This document shows positions 36,013 to 45,058 of a stretch of DNA of 64,000 bases, piece after piece (position 1 is the stretch's first letter; every line of letters begins with the position of its first letter). The notes below the pieces were generated by a model that did not search any database, had not been told where the DNA came from, and saw only the letters and a list, made by a program, of their open reading frames with translations. The stretch is from Flavobacterium sp. DG2-3 (lineage in GTDB: Bacteria; Bacteroidota; Bacteroidia; Flavobacteriales; Flavobacteriaceae). Location: the NCBI RefSeq assembly GCF_030730925.1, contig NZ_JAVAMB010000012.1, positions 62,001 to 126,000 on the forward strand. The letters are read 5' to 3'. Position numbers and translations under genes: made by a program.

Positions 36013-36399
36013 ATGTCTGGAGAAAAAAATCTCGATATCCTCTTAAAAAATCTAAATCCTGTTTTAAATGAAGGGCAATATGTTTATTGCTCTGTAACCA
36101 ATATTGACAAAATTCCTTTCTCCAAAATTTTGTTCCTATTTAAAGAAAGTGAAGGAATTACCGTGATTCTAAAAAAAGAAGATGCAGACGAAGTCAATCT
36201 TGATTATTCTTATGTTGCGGCTTGGATTACTTTTAAAGTTCATTCTTCACTAGAAGCCGTTGGAATGACCGCTGCATTTTCAAAAGTATTAGGCGACGCA
36301 AACATTAGCTGTAATGTTGTGGCCGCTTATTATCACGATCATGTTTTTATTGACGAAAAAGATACAGAACGTGCTATGAACGCGCTTCGTTCTATTTAA
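36013..36399 (+). CDS. ACT domain protein (ACT_3/DUF2241 type)
   Basis: 128 residues. The N-terminal half (LDILLKNLNPVLNEGQYVYCSV) is DUF2241-like and the C-terminal half (YVAAWITFKVHSSLEAVGMTAAFSKVLGDANISCNVVAAYYHDHVF) is an ACT regulatory fold that usually binds amino acids. The fixed order of the two halves is that of a widespread single-copy family of unknown role. It lies 54 bases after paralogue B and may share its transcript. The downstream MocR unit has its own regulatory region. Confidence 0.88.
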   Translation: MSGEKNLDILLKNLNPVLNEGQYVYCSVTNIDKIPFSKILFLFKESEGITVILKKEDADEVNLDYSYVAAWITFKVHSSLEAVGMTAAFSKVLGDANISCNVVAAYYHDHVFIDEKDTERAMNALRSI

Positions 36400-36420
36400 T
36401 CTCTTTTTTTCTAATTCCAA

Positions 36421-36483
36421 TCTGTACCCTTAAAAAAACTATTTTCTGTATCTGTACCCAAGTCTTGAATAGCTTTAATTTTG
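36421..36483 (+). promoter_or_regulatory. Direct-repeat operator and -7 box of the MocR unit
   Basis: TCTGTACCC at 36421-36429 is repeated at 36451-36459, exactly 30 bases apart (three helical turns). A TAATTTTG -7 element follows at 36476-36483, 13 bases before the next ATG; no TTG stands at -33. Paired direct repeats ahead of the promoter are the usual binding pattern of MocR-type regulators, and such a regulator is the second gene of this unit, so autoregulation is likely. Confidence 0.6.
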
Positions 36484-36495
36484 CTAAAAAAGAGT

Positions 36496-36864
36496 ATGGA
36501 ATCGCAGGTATCAAAAAAAGATAGCATAACATTTAGAGAAGTTTACATCTTTGACATGGAGATTTTGCAAAACATCTTCTGTCAAAATACACCTCTTAAT
36601 GATGAAAATGAAACATCTTTTGGAATTCCGTTTTTGCTTGCAGAAAAGGCAGGAAAAATTATAGCTTTCGCGAGCTTGATTGTAGATCAAAACAATTTAA
36701 TCGATTATCAGATCTATGATGATGGCAGTTTAACCGCAGAAAATAAGATTGCGTTTCAGGATTGTATCTCAAATTTTCTAAAGAAAAAAAAGAGTGATAA
36801 CTTTAACAATCCTGAACAGTTAAAACAAAGTGCCGAACAAATTTTTCAATGTCTAAGTTTTTAG
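36496..36864 (+). CDS. Protein of unknown function, first gene of the MocR unit
   Basis: 122 residues from ATG 36496 (MESQVSKKDSITFREV). The earlier in-frame TTG at 36481 lies inside the -7 box and is rejected. The middle part (FLLAEKAGKIIAFASLIVDQNNLIDYQIYDD) has the alternation of an N-acetyltransferase-like sheet but no acetyl-CoA motif. No known family recognised. It lies 18 bases before the regulator gene. Confidence 0.65.
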   Translation: MESQVSKKDSITFREVYIFDMEILQNIFCQNTPLNDENETSFGIPFLLAEKAGKIIAFASLIVDQNNLIDYQIYDDGSLTAENKIAFQDCISNFLKKKKSDNFNNPEQLKQSAEQIFQCLSF

Positions 36865-36882
36865 ATACAGCAAATTAGCAAA

Positions 36883-38301
36883 ATGAAGAATAACGAAACA
36901 TTATATCTAAAAATAGCCAAAATTATAGAAGATCAGATTCACAATGAAACCCTGATGCTTGGCGACAAACTGCCTTCTGTTCGAAGTGCTCAAAAATTGT
37001 ATAATGTTAGTCTCAATACCGTTAAACAAGCTTATCTTGAACTGGAAAGCCGTTCCTTAATTGAATCCCGTCCAAAAACAGGATATTATGTTAGTAAAAG
37101 TTCGCAGCGCACAACAGCACTTCCAACGATTGCCAATATAGACAATCACGAAACAGAAAATACTCCCGAAGATCTTATTGACAAAGTTTTTGGTACGCTC
37201 AATAAGCCAGACATTACTCAGTTTGCGCTTGGATTACCTGGAAAAAATTTTCTGCCTATTGCCAAACTTAATAAGGGAATTATCAATGCTGTTCGCAACA
37301 GAAACGATGCTGGAACTCCATACGAACCCGTTCAAGGTTCTGAGGAACTTCGTCGTGCCATTGCTAAATGGGCGCTGGTCATGGAAGGAAAAATTACCGA
37401 AGATGATCTGGTCATTACTTCTGGTGCCATGCATGCCATTTATAATGCGCTTATGGCAGTTACTTCTCCAGGAGATAGCGTAGCGGTTGAAAGTCCAGCC
37501 TATTTTGGGATATTGCAGGCGATTAAAGCTTTGGGTTTAAAGGCAGTCGAAATTCCGACGCATCCTTTATATGGTTTAGATTTAGATGCTTTCAAAAAAG
37601 TGCTTCCCGAAATAAAAGCCTGCTGTTTCATCACCAATTTTAATAATCCGATGGGGTTTCAAATGCCTGACGAAAATAAAAAAGAATTGGTGAGGCTGAT
37701 AACCGAATACAATGTTCCTTTAATTGAAGATGATCTGTATGGCAATCTTTATTTTGGATCTGAACGGCCTAAACCTTGCAAATTTTACGATGAAGCTGGT
37801 TTAGTTTTATGGATTGGTTCTGTCTCGAAAACTCTTGCGCCCGGGTATCGCGTGGGATGGATTGCGCCCGGGAAATTTAAAGATCAAATTATAAGGCAAA
37901 AACTAATTCAGACGGTTTGTAATTCTCCTTTATATTCTGATGTGATTACAGATTTTTTAGAACACGGGCGTTACGATCACCATCTGAGAACATTTAGAAA
38001 TAAACTTTACACTAATTATTTGCAAATCAATCGTGCGGTAGAATCTTATTTTCCAGACAATACCAAAATTGCACAGCCAAAAGGAGGTTTTATGTTATGG
38101 CTGGAGTTGGACGAAAGAATTTCGACAACCGAATTGTACAATACGGCTCTTGCCCAAAAAATCAATTTTGCGCCCGGAAGAATCTTTTCGCAATACAATC
38201 AGTACAACAATTGTATGAGACTTACATACGCTTTGGAATGGAATGAGCGCGTCGAATCTGATTTGGAAAAATTAGGCAGTATAATAAAAAACAGTATTTA
38301 A
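36883..38301 (+). CDS. MocR-type GntR regulator fused to an aminotransferase domain
   Basis: 472 residues. An N-terminal winged helix of the GntR family (KIIEDQIHNETLMLGDKLPSVRSAQKLYNVSLNTVKQAYLELE, about 5-70) is joined by a linker to a fold-type I aminotransferase domain (about 110-470) with the PLP lysine in GSVSKTLAPGYRVGW (about 318) and NFNNPMG upstream. MocR proteins sense PLP or amino compounds and bind direct repeats; examples control vitamin B6, taurine or GABA genes. The neighbours (GNAT and glutamine amidotransferase) suggest amino-compound metabolism. 8 bases before the GNAT gene. Confidence 0.92.
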   Translation: MKNNETLYLKIAKIIEDQIHNETLMLGDKLPSVRSAQKLYNVSLNTVKQAYLELESRSLIESRPKTGYYVSKSSQRTTALPTIANIDNHETENTPEDLIDKVFGTLNKPDITQFALGLPGKNFLPIAKLNKGIINAVRNRNDAGTPYEPVQGSEELRRAIAKWALVMEGKITEDDLVITSGAMHAIYNALMAVTSPGDSVAVESPAYFGILQAIKALGLKAVEIPTHPLYGLDLDAFKKVLPEIKACCFITNFNNPMGFQMPDENKKELVRLITEYNVPLIEDDLYGNLYFGSERPKPCKFYDEAGLVLWIGSVSKTLAPGYRVGWIAPGKFKDQIIRQKLIQTVCNSPLYSDVITDFLEHGRYDHHLRTFRNKLYTNYLQINRAVESYFPDNTKIAQPKGGFMLWLELDERISTTELYNTALAQKINFAPGRIFSQYNQYNNCMRLTYALEWNERVESDLEKLGSIIKNSI

Positions 38302-38308
38302 TTTTAGT

Positions 38309-38791
38309 ATGAAAAATAAAGAACAAATAGAAATAGTTACCTATAAACCAGAATATAAAAAAAGTTTTAAGGATTTAAATATAGAATGGATTTCGAAGTA
38401 TTTTGTAGTGGAACCAAATGATGTAAAAGCGCTTGACCACGCCGAAGAATATATTATAAATAAAGGCGGGGAAATTTTTTCTGCTATTTTAAATGATGAA
38501 GTTTTAGGCGTTTGCGCTTTAATTAAAAGTGACGGAAAAGATTACGATTATGAATTGGCAAAAATGGCGGTAAGTCCGAAAGCACAAGGAAAAGGCGTTG
38601 GATTATTATTGGCAGAAACAGCTATAAAATGGGCTAAAGAAAAAGGTGCAACTCGACTTTATCTGGAAAGCAACACCAAACTGCAGCCTGCCATTAAATT
38701 GTATGAGAAATTAGGATTTAAAGAAATAACTGGAATTTCTTCAACCTATGACAGAGTAGATATCCAGATGATGCTCTTGCTGAATTCTTAA
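38309..38791 (+). CDS. GNAT family N-acetyltransferase
   Basis: 160 residues. ELAKMAVSPKAQGKGVGLLLAETAIKWAKEKGA contains motif A with the Q-G-K-G-V-G acetyl-CoA pyrophosphate loop, and LYEKLGFKEI is motif B. The acceptor is unknown. Cotranscribed with the MocR regulator. The first copy of the next operator starts four bases after its stop. Confidence 0.9.
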   Translation: MKNKEQIEIVTYKPEYKKSFKDLNIEWISKYFVVEPNDVKALDHAEEYIINKGGEIFSAILNDEVLGVCALIKSDGKDYDYELAKMAVSPKAQGKGVGLLLAETAIKWAKEKGATRLYLESNTKLQPAIKLYEKLGFKEITGISSTYDRVDIQMMLLLNS

Positions 38792-38794
38792 AGC

Positions 38795-38856
38795 TGGACT
38801 ATTTTAGTAAAAGAAAAAGTGGACTATTGGTATTGTTCTTTTTCAAAATAAATTTG
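38795..38856 (+). promoter_or_regulatory. Promoter with MocR-like direct repeats
   Basis: TGGACTATT at 38795-38803 is repeated at 38820-38828 (25 bases apart), with AAGCTGGACTA and AAGTGGACTA contexts. TTG at 38827-38829, inside the tail of the second repeat, 19 bases, then TAAATTTG at 38849-38856 make a full consensus promoter for the amidotransferase gene. A protein bound to the second repeat would cover the -33 box. The TGGACT core recalls published operators of MocR regulators (PdxR, TauR) as I remember them; this was not checked. Confidence 0.62.
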
Positions 38857-38874
38857 CTTTAAATTCCATAGAAG

Positions 38875-39591
38875 ATGAACATACACTTTATACAACACGA
38901 AACATACGAAGCTCCGGGAGCGTATCTAAATTGGGCAGAAAGCAGAAAGCACAAAATTTCTTTTTCTAAAGTTTATGAAAATGATGCACTACCAGATTCT
39001 GCTGATTTTATAGATCTGTTAATTGTAATGGGCGGACCTCAAAGTCCCAATACGACTCTAGAAGAATGTCCGCATTTTAATGCTGAAGATGAAATATCCT
39101 TAATTCAGAAATGTATTGCTGCTGGAAAAGCTGTTGTTGGAGTTTGCTTGGGTTCGCAATTAATTGGCGAAGCTTTAGGCGCAAAAGTCGGCCATAGTCC
39201 AGAAAAAGAAATTGGAGTTTTCCCAATCACTTTAACCGAAGACGGAATTAAAGATGAAAAAATAAATCATTTTGGTTCTGTTCTAAATGTCGGGCACTGG
39301 CACAACGATATGCCGGGTTTAACAAAAGAAAGTAAAGTGCTGGCTTTTAGCGAAGGCTGCCCTATCCAGATTGTTTCGTATTCTAATCTTGTATACGGTT
39401 TTCAGTGCCACATGGAATTAACCGCTGAGGTTGTTTCTCTTTTAATTGAGAGCGAAACTGATTTATTAGCGAAAAGCAAAAAACACCAATTCGTTCAAAA
39501 TCCAGAAGAAATTCTTTCGCACGATTTTAGCGAAATGAATGAAAAACTTTTTCAGTTTCTAGATAAACTTACCGCTGCTTATAAAAGTTAA
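38875..39591 (+). CDS. Class I glutamine amidotransferase
   Basis: 238 residues. The nucleophile Cys is in VGVCLGSQLIGEALG (about 91) and the catalytic His in GFQCHMELT (about 177), as in GMP-synthase-like GATase domains. It stands alone without a synthetase domain, so it may hydrolyse gamma-glutamyl bonds or feed ammonia to an unlinked partner. It has its own promoter with MocR-like operators, which ties it to the regulator gene just upstream. Confidence 0.88.
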   Translation: MNIHFIQHETYEAPGAYLNWAESRKHKISFSKVYENDALPDSADFIDLLIVMGGPQSPNTTLEECPHFNAEDEISLIQKCIAAGKAVVGVCLGSQLIGEALGAKVGHSPEKEIGVFPITLTEDGIKDEKINHFGSVLNVGHWHNDMPGLTKESKVLAFSEGCPIQIVSYSNLVYGFQCHMELTAEVVSLLIESETDLLAKSKKHQFVQNPEEILSHDFSEMNEKLFQFLDKLTAAYKS

Positions 39592-39613
39592 AATTTCAAA
39601 CGAACAATAAAAA

Positions 39614-39646
39614 CAAACCCTTAGACAAATGTTTAAGGGTTTTTAT
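39614..39646 (+). terminator. Terminator after the amidotransferase gene
   Basis: AAACCCTTA / TAAGGGTTT stem followed by TTTATTT, 22 bases after the stop; similar in sequence to the one after tRNA-Met. Confidence 0.85.
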
Positions 39647-39805
39647 TTGAAATCAACTGTAACATTTCTCCAATAAAAGCGTCCAATCTTAAATTAAATT
39701 ACGGTTCTTTGTAACTAATTACATTTTGAGATTACTCAATTTCCGAATACAATAATATTGACACCAATGAGTTTAGACTAGGAAGCTAGTCACGATATTT
39801 TCGTT

Positions 39806-40327
39806 ATGGACAATAAAAAATTTATTTTAAGTTTAAAAAAAGGTAATGAAGCAGCTTTCAAAGAAGTATACTTCAGCTACTACGACAAACTTATCAATAT
39901 TGCCAAACGATTTAATTCTTCTGTCTTTACTCCCGAAGACTTCGTTCAGGAAACTTTCATTAGACTTTATAATAAAAGAGAACTCTTAAACGAAGAAGTT
40001 TTGTTCGACAAACAAATATTTGTGATCTGCAAGAATATTATCATTAATCATGTTAATAGAGAAAACAAAGTAATTCCGTTGGATCCTGTTCAAATTGATG
40101 TTCCTCAAGAAGAATCAGAATCAGGAATTTTTGAAGAAAGACAAGAAAAATTACAGAACTTCATCAATCAGCTGCCAGAACAGCAGCAAAAAATATTCAC
40201 TTTACACAAACTGGAAAACCTTAGCTATAAGGAGATTGCAGAAATAACGGATCTTTCTGAGAAGACCATTGCCAATCATATTTATCTTGCCAGTAAATTT
40301 ATTCGAAAAAAAATCGAAAACCATTAG
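39806..40327 (+). CDS. ECF RNA polymerase sigma factor (FecI-like)
   Basis: 173 residues with region 2 (EAAFKEVYFSYYDKLINIAKRF...EDFVQETFIRLYNKR) and region 4 (LPEQQQKIFTLHKLENLSYKEIAEITDLSEKTIANHI) typical of sigma-70 ECF factors. First gene of a cell-surface signalling locus: sigma factor, small protein, FecR anti-sigma, TonB receptor with STN domain, DUF4249 lipoprotein. It would be released when the receptor binds its substrate and would then transcribe the receptor genes. Confidence 0.93.
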   Translation: MDNKKFILSLKKGNEAAFKEVYFSYYDKLINIAKRFNSSVFTPEDFVQETFIRLYNKRELLNEEVLFDKQIFVICKNIIINHVNRENKVIPLDPVQIDVPQEESESGIFEERQEKLQNFINQLPEQQQKIFTLHKLENLSYKEIAEITDLSEKTIANHIYLASKFIRKKIENH

Positions 40328-40375
40328 GAACTTTTTAGTTCTCGTTTGTTATACTAAAAAACAAAGAACTAAAAA

Positions 40376-40585
40376 ATGCATATCGAAGCGTATAAAACTA
40401 ATGTTAGAACCAAAAAAGATGCAACTCTACTCATTGCTCTTTTACAGTTCGTTATTTCCGACTGCATCATAAATTTTGATAAGCAGGGACGCGATAATAT
40501 TCTCAAAATCGAAACCAACAGAGAAATTCACGAAATGGTTTACGGCGTTTTTACCAAACAAGGCTTTCATTGTCAACTTATTTAA
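40376..40585 (+). CDS. Small protein between sigma factor and FecR (HMA-fold-like)
   Basis: 69 residues: MHIEAYKTNVRTKKDATLL...INFDKQGRDNILKIET...VFTKQGFHCQLI. The strand-helix-strand-strand-helix-strand order and motifs resemble a small Bacteroidota family with a heavy-metal-associated (ferredoxin-like) fold, but the metal-binding C-x-x-C is absent. Its place between the sigma and anti-sigma genes (48 and 11 base gaps) suggests it is part of this signalling unit. Function unknown. Confidence 0.65.
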   Translation: MHIEAYKTNVRTKKDATLLIALLQFVISDCIINFDKQGRDNILKIETNREIHEMVYGVFTKQGFHCQLI

Positions 40586-40596
40586 AAATCTAAAAA

Positions 40597-41439
40597 ATGG
40601 ATAACGAAAAATTTGACAAGGAATTCGAAAAGCTTTGGAACGAAACCTCCCATTCTCATTCAAATGAAGAAAAAGAAACTTCGTGGGAAGAATTTCGCGC
40701 CAAAACTTTTACTCAAAAGAAACGCTCCTTAAGACCATGGCACTATTGTTCTGCTGCCGCTGTTTTACTTTTTGTTTTAATTGGAACTGGAATTTATTTT
40801 AACGGAGAATCTTCTGCCGAAAATGTAGTTCTAGCTGAAACTGTAATCGAAAATACAACTTCAACAATAAAAAATATTGTATTGCCAGACGGCTCAAAAG
40901 TGGAACTGAGTCCAAATTCAAAAATTAAGTTCGGACAGAATTTTGCTTCAAATAGAAAAATCGAAATTGACGGTCAAGCGTATTTTAAAGTTAAAAAAGA
41001 CAAACAGCATCCGTTTCAGGTTTTCTGCGACGAAACTACCACAACAGTTTTAGGAACTTCTTTTACTGTTAAAGAATCTGAAAATGAAGAAATAACTGTT
41101 GAGCTTTTTGAAGGAAGCGTAGAAATGAGCGTAAAAGGCAAAGACCAGAAATGGATCTTGAAACCTGGCGATAAATTCACTTACGGAAACGAAATTGCTT
41201 CGGTAACAGAATTCAGCCGATTTGTAGATTTTGATGACGAAAAACTCTCTGTTATCAGTCAGTATATTGAAGAAAATTACGGCTATAAAGTCACTATTCC
41301 GAAAGAAAATCTAAATCAGAAAATTACCATTCGAATCAATAAAAAAGAAGATTTAAAAACAATTGTCCAACTAATATCAGAAATGTATAACCTAAACTTT
41401 GAAATAAATGAAGATTTAAAGCAGATTAATTTTCAATAA
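40597..41439 (+). CDS. FecR family anti-sigma factor
   Basis: 280 residues. A cytosolic sigma-binding N-terminus (about 1-45) is followed by one membrane helix (CSAAAVLLFVLIGTGIYF, about 50-68) and the periplasmic FecR domain (VLPDGSKVELSPNSKIKF, IEIDGQAYFKVKKD, FQVFCDETTTTVLGTSFTV), ending in a DUF4974-like STN-type domain. It holds the sigma factor at the inner membrane and receives the signal from the receptor's STN domain. Confidence 0.93.
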   Translation: MDNEKFDKEFEKLWNETSHSHSNEEKETSWEEFRAKTFTQKKRSLRPWHYCSAAAVLLFVLIGTGIYFNGESSAENVVLAETVIENTTSTIKNIVLPDGSKVELSPNSKIKFGQNFASNRKIEIDGQAYFKVKKDKQHPFQVFCDETTTTVLGTSFTVKESENEEITVELFEGSVEMSVKGKDQKWILKPGDKFTYGNEIASVTEFSRFVDFDDEKLSVISQYIEENYGYKVTIPKENLNQKITIRINKKEDLKTIVQLISEMYNLNFEINEDLKQINFQ

Positions 41440-41537
41440 AAACAAAAAGGATGTAAGCCGCGAAACTCCACATCCTCCTAATATTCAGGATAACACGAGG
41501 TTATTCCATTTAATAATATTCAAAAATACAAAATTTC

Positions 41538-44156
41538 ATGAAGCATATAATTTCAGCATGCTTTTTTTTATTCAGCTTAGGTATGTCTGCTCAAGGCGTT
41601 ACGGTAACTGTAGATCAAAATGTAACTTTAAAAGAATTCTTCAAACAGATTGAAAGCCAAACCGACTTTAAATTTGCTTTTACAGATCAGATCGATACCA
41701 ATAAAAAGTATTTTACACAAAATAAAACTTTTAAAAGTATCGAAATCAGCAAGCTTATTACCGAATTAAACCAGATTTCGTCTGTACAATTTTCTATAGT
41801 GGGCAACAATATTTTTGTGAAGCAGAAAGCTCAAACGCAAAAGCCTGCCAAAAAAAAAAGCAAGCTAAGCGGAACCGTTTATGATGATGAAAGACAGCCT
41901 GTAATTGGTGCTAATATTTACGTTAAAGAACTGGAAACGGGCGTTGTAACAGATGCAAACGGAAAATACAGTATTGAAGTTCCAAACGGAAACTATACCG
42001 TTCAGGTGAGTTATGTGGGGTTTAAAAATGAAGAAAAACGTGTTTCTGTCTCTGATGATAACAGAGTTAATTTCAACATCGATTCTGATAGCCAGCAATT
42101 GGGAGAAGTTATTGTGGTAGCCAATAAAGCGGTCGACATCAAAACCACACAAATGAGTGTGAACAGGCTTTCGATGCAGGAAATCAAGAAAATTCCGGTT
42201 GCAATGGGCGAAGCCGATCCTCTAAAATCGATTTTGACTTTGCCAGGTGTTACCAATGCGGGAGAAGCTTCTTCGGGTTTTAATGTCCGCGGTGGTGCTG
42301 CAGATCAGAATTTGATTCTTTTGGATGGCGCTCCTGTTTATGCAGACTCGCACATGTTTGGTTTCTTTTCTATTTTCAACGCTGATGTAGTTAGCGGTTT
42401 AGATTTATACAAAGGTGGAATTCCGTCAAGATTTGGAGGACGCGTTTCTTCTGTTCTTGATGTTACGCAGCAAACTGGAGATTTTGAAGAATATAAAGTA
42501 AATGGAGGAATCGGGATTATCTCAAGCCGACTTTTGGTTCAAGGTCCGCTGGAAAAAGAAAAAGGTTCTTTTATTCTTTCTGGGCGTGCTTCTTATGCAC
42601 ATTTATTTATGAAATTGGCTGACAATAATAACTCTGCCATGTTTTACGATTTGAATGCGAAATTAAATTATCGTTTTAATGCGAAGAATACGCTGTCTTT
42701 TTCTGGTTATTTCGGAAACGATTTATTCGACATTAACGACCGTTTTGCAAGTACGTACGGAAGCACAATGGGAATTTTAAACTGGAAACATAAATTTTCT
42801 GATCGCTTAAACAGTAATTTATCTACTTTCTATAGTGATTACAGATTTAATCTAGAAATTCCGATTGAAAGTTTTCAATGGGACAGCAATATTCAGAGTT
42901 ATGGTTTGAAATACAACTGGAACTTTCAGCAGTCGGAGAAATTTAAAATCAATTATGGTATAGATGGCTTGTATTATAATTTCAATCCTGGAGTTGTAAA
43001 GCCGACTTCTTCAGATTCTCAGTTTAATTATATGCAGCTGGATAAAAAATACGCTTTAGAAGCTTCTGCTTTTGTCGATTTTGAAAATCAGATTACAGAA
43101 AAACTGAATTTCCGTTACGGACTTCGCTACAGCATGTTTTACCGTTTAGGAGATGAAGCAATCAGCACTTACGAAAATGGTCAAGCTGTAGTTTATAATC
43201 CATTATATAATATTTACGAAGAAGGAACACCAACAGGAAGCATCTCCTACGGAAAAGGAAAAACCATCAGCAAATTCGACAATTTTGAGCCGCGTGCAGC
43301 CTTGTCTTATGCTTTTAACGACGAAACTTCTGTAAAAGCAAGTTACAACAGAATGGCGCAGTACATTCATATTTTATCCAACACGCAGTCTCCGTTACCA
43401 ATGAGCATCTGGACTCCAAGCGGCCCTTTTACAAAACCTCAGCTTTTGGATCAGTATGCGATGGGTTATTTCAGAAATTTCAAAGACGGCGATTACTCTT
43501 TAGAAACCGAATTATTCTACAAAAATGTTCAAAATCGTATTGACTATATTGACGGTGCTGATGTTTTGGCTAACAACAACATTGAGCAGGTTATTTTAAC
43601 TGGAAAAGCCAGATCTTACGGAATGGAATTACTGTTCAGAAAAAATAGAGGCGTTTTCACCGGATGGGTTTCTTACACCTTATCTCGCGCAGAACAAAAA
43701 ACACCGGGAAGAACTCCTGAAGAACCAGGAATTGCAAACGGCGACTGGTATTTGTCGGGTTATGACAAAATGCATAATTTGAGCATTGTGGGAAGTTATG
43801 AACTGAATCCGAAATGGTCTTTTAATGGAAATTTCACTTTACAGTCGGGTCAGCCAGTAACGTATGCAAATGGTTATTATGAAATGGGCGGTATTCACGT
43901 TCCGAATTATTCTTTAAGAAACGAAAACAGACTGCCTCTTTTCCACCACTTAGATCTTGCGGCGACATATACGCCAAAACCAGACAAAAAGAAAGGATGG
44001 CAAAGCTATTGGGTATTTAGTTTATACAATGTGTACAACAGAAAAAATGCGGCTTCTATGAGTTTTACAACCAATGAAGATACGGGAGCAAATGAAACCA
44101 GAAGGCTTTCGATTTTCGGAATTGTTCCTGGAGTTTCTTATAATTTTAAATTTTAA
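41538..44156 (+). CDS. TonB-dependent transducer with STN domain
   Basis: 872 residues. After a signal peptide (ends about 19, SAQG) comes an STN signalling domain (VDQNVTLKEFFKQIESQTDFKFAF, about 22-95), then a carboxypeptidase-like domain (LSGTVYDDERQPVIGANIYV), plug (GEADPLKSILTLPGVT, FNVRGGAADQNLILLDGAPVY) and barrel ending in SYNFKF. The STN domain passes ligand binding to FecR. Preceded by a 98-base gap and followed by a DUF4249 gene, a recurring pair in this phylum. The substrate is unknown. Confidence 0.93.
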   Translation: MKHIISACFFLFSLGMSAQGVTVTVDQNVTLKEFFKQIESQTDFKFAFTDQIDTNKKYFTQNKTFKSIEISKLITELNQISSVQFSIVGNNIFVKQKAQTQKPAKKKSKLSGTVYDDERQPVIGANIYVKELETGVVTDANGKYSIEVPNGNYTVQVSYVGFKNEEKRVSVSDDNRVNFNIDSDSQQLGEVIVVANKAVDIKTTQMSVNRLSMQEIKKIPVAMGEADPLKSILTLPGVTNAGEASSGFNVRGGAADQNLILLDGAPVYADSHMFGFFSIFNADVVSGLDLYKGGIPSRFGGRVSSVLDVTQQTGDFEEYKVNGGIGIISSRLLVQGPLEKEKGSFILSGRASYAHLFMKLADNNNSAMFYDLNAKLNYRFNAKNTLSFSGYFGNDLFDINDRFASTYGSTMGILNWKHKFSDRLNSNLSTFYSDYRFNLEIPIESFQWDSNIQSYGLKYNWNFQQSEKFKINYGIDGLYYNFNPGVVKPTSSDSQFNYMQLDKKYALEASAFVDFENQITEKLNFRYGLRYSMFYRLGDEAISTYENGQAVVYNPLYNIYEEGTPTGSISYGKGKTISKFDNFEPRAALSYAFNDETSVKASYNRMAQYIHILSNTQSPLPMSIWTPSGPFTKPQLLDQYAMGYFRNFKDGDYSLETELFYKNVQNRIDYIDGADVLANNNIEQVILTGKARSYGMELLFRKNRGVFTGWVSYTLSRAEQKTPGRTPEEPGIANGDWYLSGYDKMHNLSIVGSYELNPKWSFNGNFTLQSGQPVTYANGYYEMGGIHVPNYSLRNENRLPLFHHLDLAATYTPKPDKKKGWQSYWVFSLYNVYNRKNAASMSFTTNEDTGANETRRLSIFGIVPGVSYNFKF

Positions 44157-44160
44157 TGCT

Positions 44161-45003
44161 ATGAATAAATTGAAAAAATATACGGTAATGAACAGAGCAC
44201 TGGCATTAATAACTCTTCTTTTTGTTTTTTCTTTCGCTTCATGCGAAGATGTTGTAAATCTTGATTTGCCAACTGGCGAAACCAAACTGGTCATCGATGC
44301 TGAAATTATCTGGAAAAAAGGAACTGACGGGAAAGAACAAACGATAAAAATCAGTAAAACGGCTCCTTATTACAGCGGTTCTACACCAAAAGTTTCGGGC
44401 GCGCAAGTCCGAATAGAAAACAGCAATGGCGACATTTTTACTTTTAACGAAACGGAAGCCGGAGTTTACAAATGCACCAATTTTGTTCCTGTAATTGATG
44501 CCGATTATAAATTATTTGTAGATGCTGAAGGGCAAAGTTTCACGGCGACTGAAAAACTGACTTCTGTAAGTCCAATTAATAAAGTAGAACAGAAAATTGT
44601 TCCTGATTTTGATGGAAAAGATATCATCGAACTGACTTTTTATTATAACGATCCAGCAGATCAGACTAATTTTTATGTAACCGATTATCAAAGCTCATTT
44701 TTGATTTATCCGGAATATGAAATCACAAATGATGAATTTTATAACGGAAACGAAATCAGCACGAGATTTTCTGATGAAGACAAAATGAAACCTGGAAACA
44801 CCGTTACGATTACGCACAGAGGCGTTTCTAAAAATTTCTTTAATTATTGGAAATTAATTTTGGAAGCTTCAAACTCTAATCCGTTTTCTGTTCCTCCGGG
44901 AACCATTAGAGGAAATATTGTGAATAGTACTGATGCCAATAATTTTGCATTCGGATATTTTAGACTTTGCGAAGCTGATCAGGTTCCTTATTTGGTACAA
45001 TAA
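44161..45003 (+). CDS. DUF4249 outer-membrane lipoprotein
   Basis: 280 residues from ATG 44161. A longer frame into the receptor gene is rejected because the signal peptide (MNRALALITLLFVFSFASC, starting at Met10) fits only the shorter form. The lipidated Cys is followed by EDVVNLDLPTGETKLVIDAEI, the DUF4249 opening. These lipoproteins accompany STN-type TonB receptors and probably cap the barrel, much as SusD does for SusC. It lies 4 bases after the receptor stop and is last in the locus. Confidence 0.88.
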   Translation: MNKLKKYTVMNRALALITLLFVFSFASCEDVVNLDLPTGETKLVIDAEIIWKKGTDGKEQTIKISKTAPYYSGSTPKVSGAQVRIENSNGDIFTFNETEAGVYKCTNFVPVIDADYKLFVDAEGQSFTATEKLTSVSPINKVEQKIVPDFDGKDIIELTFYYNDPADQTNFYVTDYQSSFLIYPEYEITNDEFYNGNEISTRFSDEDKMKPGNTVTITHRGVSKNFFNYWKLILEASNSNPFSVPPGTIRGNIVNSTDANNFAFGYFRLCEADQVPYLVQ

Positions 45004-45021
45004 AAACGTTTTTATAAAAAG

Positions 45022-45058
45022 AGAAAAGCCTTAAACATTACGTTTAAGGCTTTTCTTT
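45022..45058. terminator. Bidirectional terminator after the DUF4249 gene
   Basis: AAAAGCCTTAAAC / GTTTAAGGCTTTT, 13-base stem. It overlaps the end of the convergent GNAT gene, whose transcript it can also end. Confidence 0.88.

Noticed and set aside
40376..40585. Copper chaperone / heavy-metal-binding domain
   Set aside because: The fold pattern is similar, but the C-x-x-C metal site is missing, so metal binding is not claimed.
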